Below, in pieces: positions 62,629 to 64,000 of a DNA stretch of 64,000 nucleotides. Positions within the stretch are counted from its first letter, which is position 1; each line of letters starts with the position of its first letter. Position numbers and translations under genes: made by a program. The notes under the pieces were generated by a model. That model saw nothing but the letters and a program-made list of their open reading frames with translations, searched no databases and was not told where the DNA came from. This DNA is from Acidobacteria bacterium OLB17. Its GTDB lineage: Bacteria; Acidobacteriota; Blastocatellia; Pyrinomonadales; Pyrinomonadaceae. The stretch is from NCBI GenBank assembly GCA_001567505.1, contig LLEU01000039.1:62001-126000 (forward strand), written 5' to 3'.

Positions 62629-64000
62629 TGAGCAACTTTTTGTTAGCACAACTGACGACACCGAACGCGGACGTTACGGTCATCCTTCCGGAGATCGTCG
62701 TCGCGGTGGCCGGCATTGTCGTAATGCTTTACGACAGCTTTTTCCCGAGACAGAAGGCGGTCTCCGGTGCGATCGCAATGCTCGGGGTGTTCGTTTCCGC
62801 ACTTTTGCTTGTCCTGATGTGGGGCGATAGTTTTTCCGGTTCGGCATGGAGCGGAATGATCGCACACGATAATCTGCGGCTCAGCTTCGGCCTCGTCTTT
62901 TTGATGATCGCGGCAATGACGATCCTTGCATCGACGCTTTGGGTCAATATCGAGGGTGTGCCGACCGGCGAGTTTCACGCGCTTCTTTTGTTCGCGACGT
63001 TCGGAATGATGATGATGGCGGCGGGAAATGACCTCGTCGTGATCTTCCTCGGGCTTGAGACCTCGTCCATCGCGACCTACGTTATGGCGGGCCTGCGAAA
63101 GGGCGATCTCCGCTCGAACGAGTCCGCGCTAAAGTATTTCGTACTCGGCTCATTCGCTTCGGCCTTCCTGCTTTACGGAATGGCGCTCGTCTATGGCGCC
63201 ACCGGAACGACCAATATACCTCGGATCGCGGCAAGCGTCGATTCCGCGAATTTCCCGGCACTGCTCCTGATCGGAAGCGCGATGATGATCGTCGGCTTCG
63301 GGTTCAAGGTCGCACTCGCACCGTTCCACGTATGGACGCCGGACGTCTATGAAGGTGCGCCGGCTCCGATCACGGGCTTTATGGCCGCGGGGCCGAAAGC
63401 GGCAGCATTCTCGTCGTTCGTTCGCGTATTCGTACTCGGATTCCCGCTTGTTGCCGGTGCACAGGCCGCAGGCATCCTGCACGAAACTTGGATCTCGCTG
63501 CTCGCTGTTCTGGGCATCATTACGATCCTTTTTGGCAACGTCGCGGCGATCCTGCAGAACAACATCAAGAGAATGCTCGCCTATTCGTCGATCGCACACG
63601 CGGGCTATGCGACCGTCGGTTTCGTCGGTGCAGGCCTGGCAAAGACCGCGGCCGAGCGGAACGAGGCTATCGCCGCGGTCGCGTTCTACTTGTTCGTTTA
63701 CGCGATCACGAATCTCGGCGCATTCGCCATCGTCTCGCTCCTTGGCCAACGCAACGACCGGCGCGCCGATTTCGAGGATTACAACGGCATCGGGTTCAAG
63801 GCTCCGCTGCTTTCCTTCTCACTCTCGGTCTTTATGCTCTCGCTGCTCGGCATGCCGTTGACGGCGGGCTTCATTGGGAAGGTGCTGGTCTTCCGGCCTG
63901 CGCTTGAATCGGGCAGCGTGCTTCTTGTTACGCTTGTCGTCGTCGCGGTCATCGGTTCTGCGATCTCCGCCTATTACTACCTGCGATTGCTGGTCGTAAT
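62628..64000 (+). CDS. nuoN: NADH-quinone oxidoreductase subunit N, 3' end beyond the window
   Basis: The ATG at 62628 opens a frame that stays open to the window edge (457 residues so far). NuoN landmarks are LETSSIATYVMAGLRKGDLR, SALKYFVLGSFASAFLLYG, KVALAPFHVWTPDVYEGAPA and NIKRMLAYSSIAHAGYATVG. The C-terminus is cut off by the window. It is the third antiporter-like subunit and normally the last nuo gene. Confidence 0.94.
   Translation, partial: MSNFLLAQLTTPNADVTVILPEIVVAVAGIVVMLYDSFFPRQKAVSGAIAMLGVFVSALLLVLMWGDSFSGSAWSGMIAHDNLRLSFGLVFLMIAAMTILASTLWVNIEGVPTGEFHALLLFATFGMMMMAAGNDLVVIFLGLETSSIATYVMAGLRKGDLRSNESALKYFVLGSFASAFLLYGMALVYGATGTTNIPRIAASVDSANFPALLLIGSAMMIVGFGFKVALAPFHVWTPDVYEGAPAPITGFMAAGPKAAAFSSFVRVFVLGFPLVAGAQAAGILHETWISLLAVLGIITILFGNVAAILQNNIKRMLAYSSIAHAGYATVGFVGAGLAKTAAERNEAIAAVAFYLFVYAITNLGAFAIVSLLGQRNDRRADFEDYNGIGFKAPLLSFSLSVFMLSLLGMPLTAGFIGKVLVFRPALESGSVLLVTLVVVAVIGSAISAYYYLRLLVV

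Noticed and set aside
1-64000. tRNA, rRNA, CRISPR array, insertion sequence or prophage genes
   Set aside because: Reading both strands I saw no T-loop/anticodon pattern, no regularly spaced repeats and no transposase, integrase or phage protein; a tool search could still find a weak one.

Overview
The window is about 64 kb of moderately GC-rich, gene-dense bacterial DNA and looks chromosomal. It holds about 57 protein genes and no rRNA, tRNA, CRISPR array, insertion sequence or phage gene that I can see. Protein style (many signal peptides ending in FAQ or FGQ, delta-60 repeats, SpoIVB/S55-like and SpoIID-like secreted proteins) and gene content point to a Gram-negative-type Acidobacteriota, possibly Blastocatellia. 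That placement is an inference from memory, not a search result.

Layout. (1) 1-8.1 kb, minus strand: a polysaccharide locus with UDP-GlcNAc 2-epimerase, a deacetylase-glycosyltransferase fusion, the aminotransferase/dehydrogenase/acetyltransferase trio typical of 2,3-diacetamido sugar acids, an FAD oxidoreductase and a second deacetylase. A strongly folded 73-nt element lies inside the operon. (2) 8.3-16 kb: secreted and envelope proteins (LolA-like protein, PlsC, M14 peptidase, delta-60 protein, SpoIID protein). (3) 16.1-17 kb: a HinP1I-like restriction endonuclease carrying an export signal, coupled to a 27-residue membrane peptide. (4) 17-20.4 kb: miaA-hfq-tmk-holB and a DUF2752 protein. 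(5) 20.4-31.7 kb, minus strand: ispG, rseP, dxr, a DinB-like protein, a SulP transporter, hisS, gamma carbonic anhydrase, murJ and a PBP4-type peptidase. (6) 31.7-45.9 kb: a hairpin-rich spacer, an 8-oxoguanine glycosylase, a TPR plus double-retropepsin protein coupled to a PIN protein, an HtrA-like protease, a CysQ-like phosphatase, an Mre11/SbcD-like nuclease, an S55-like protein, and a moaE-moaD-thiG-thiS sulfur-carrier cluster. (7) 46.2-64 kb: a nuo (complex I) operon, nuoA-B-C-D-E-F-G-H-J-K-L-M-N. Six extra genes are interleaved (secreted protein, SnoaL-like, LCAT-like lipase, ribosomal protein bTHX, a 68-residue protein, a TonB_C-like protein), and nuoI is absent.

Nine single-base frame breaks occur in eight genes, including nuoA, nuoH, nuoL and rseP. 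Each is repaired by changing one base, usually in a short homopolymer, and then gives a full-length conserved protein. I read these as consensus errors of the assembly rather than real pseudogenes, and I annotate the repaired spans. Two-base uncertainties in derived start positions are possible.

The most unusual biology is the exported HinP1I-like endonuclease with no visible methyltransferase. Next come the structured RNA-like repeat in the sugar operon, the deacetylase-GT2 fusion with an altered metal motif, and the complex I operon lacking nuoI.
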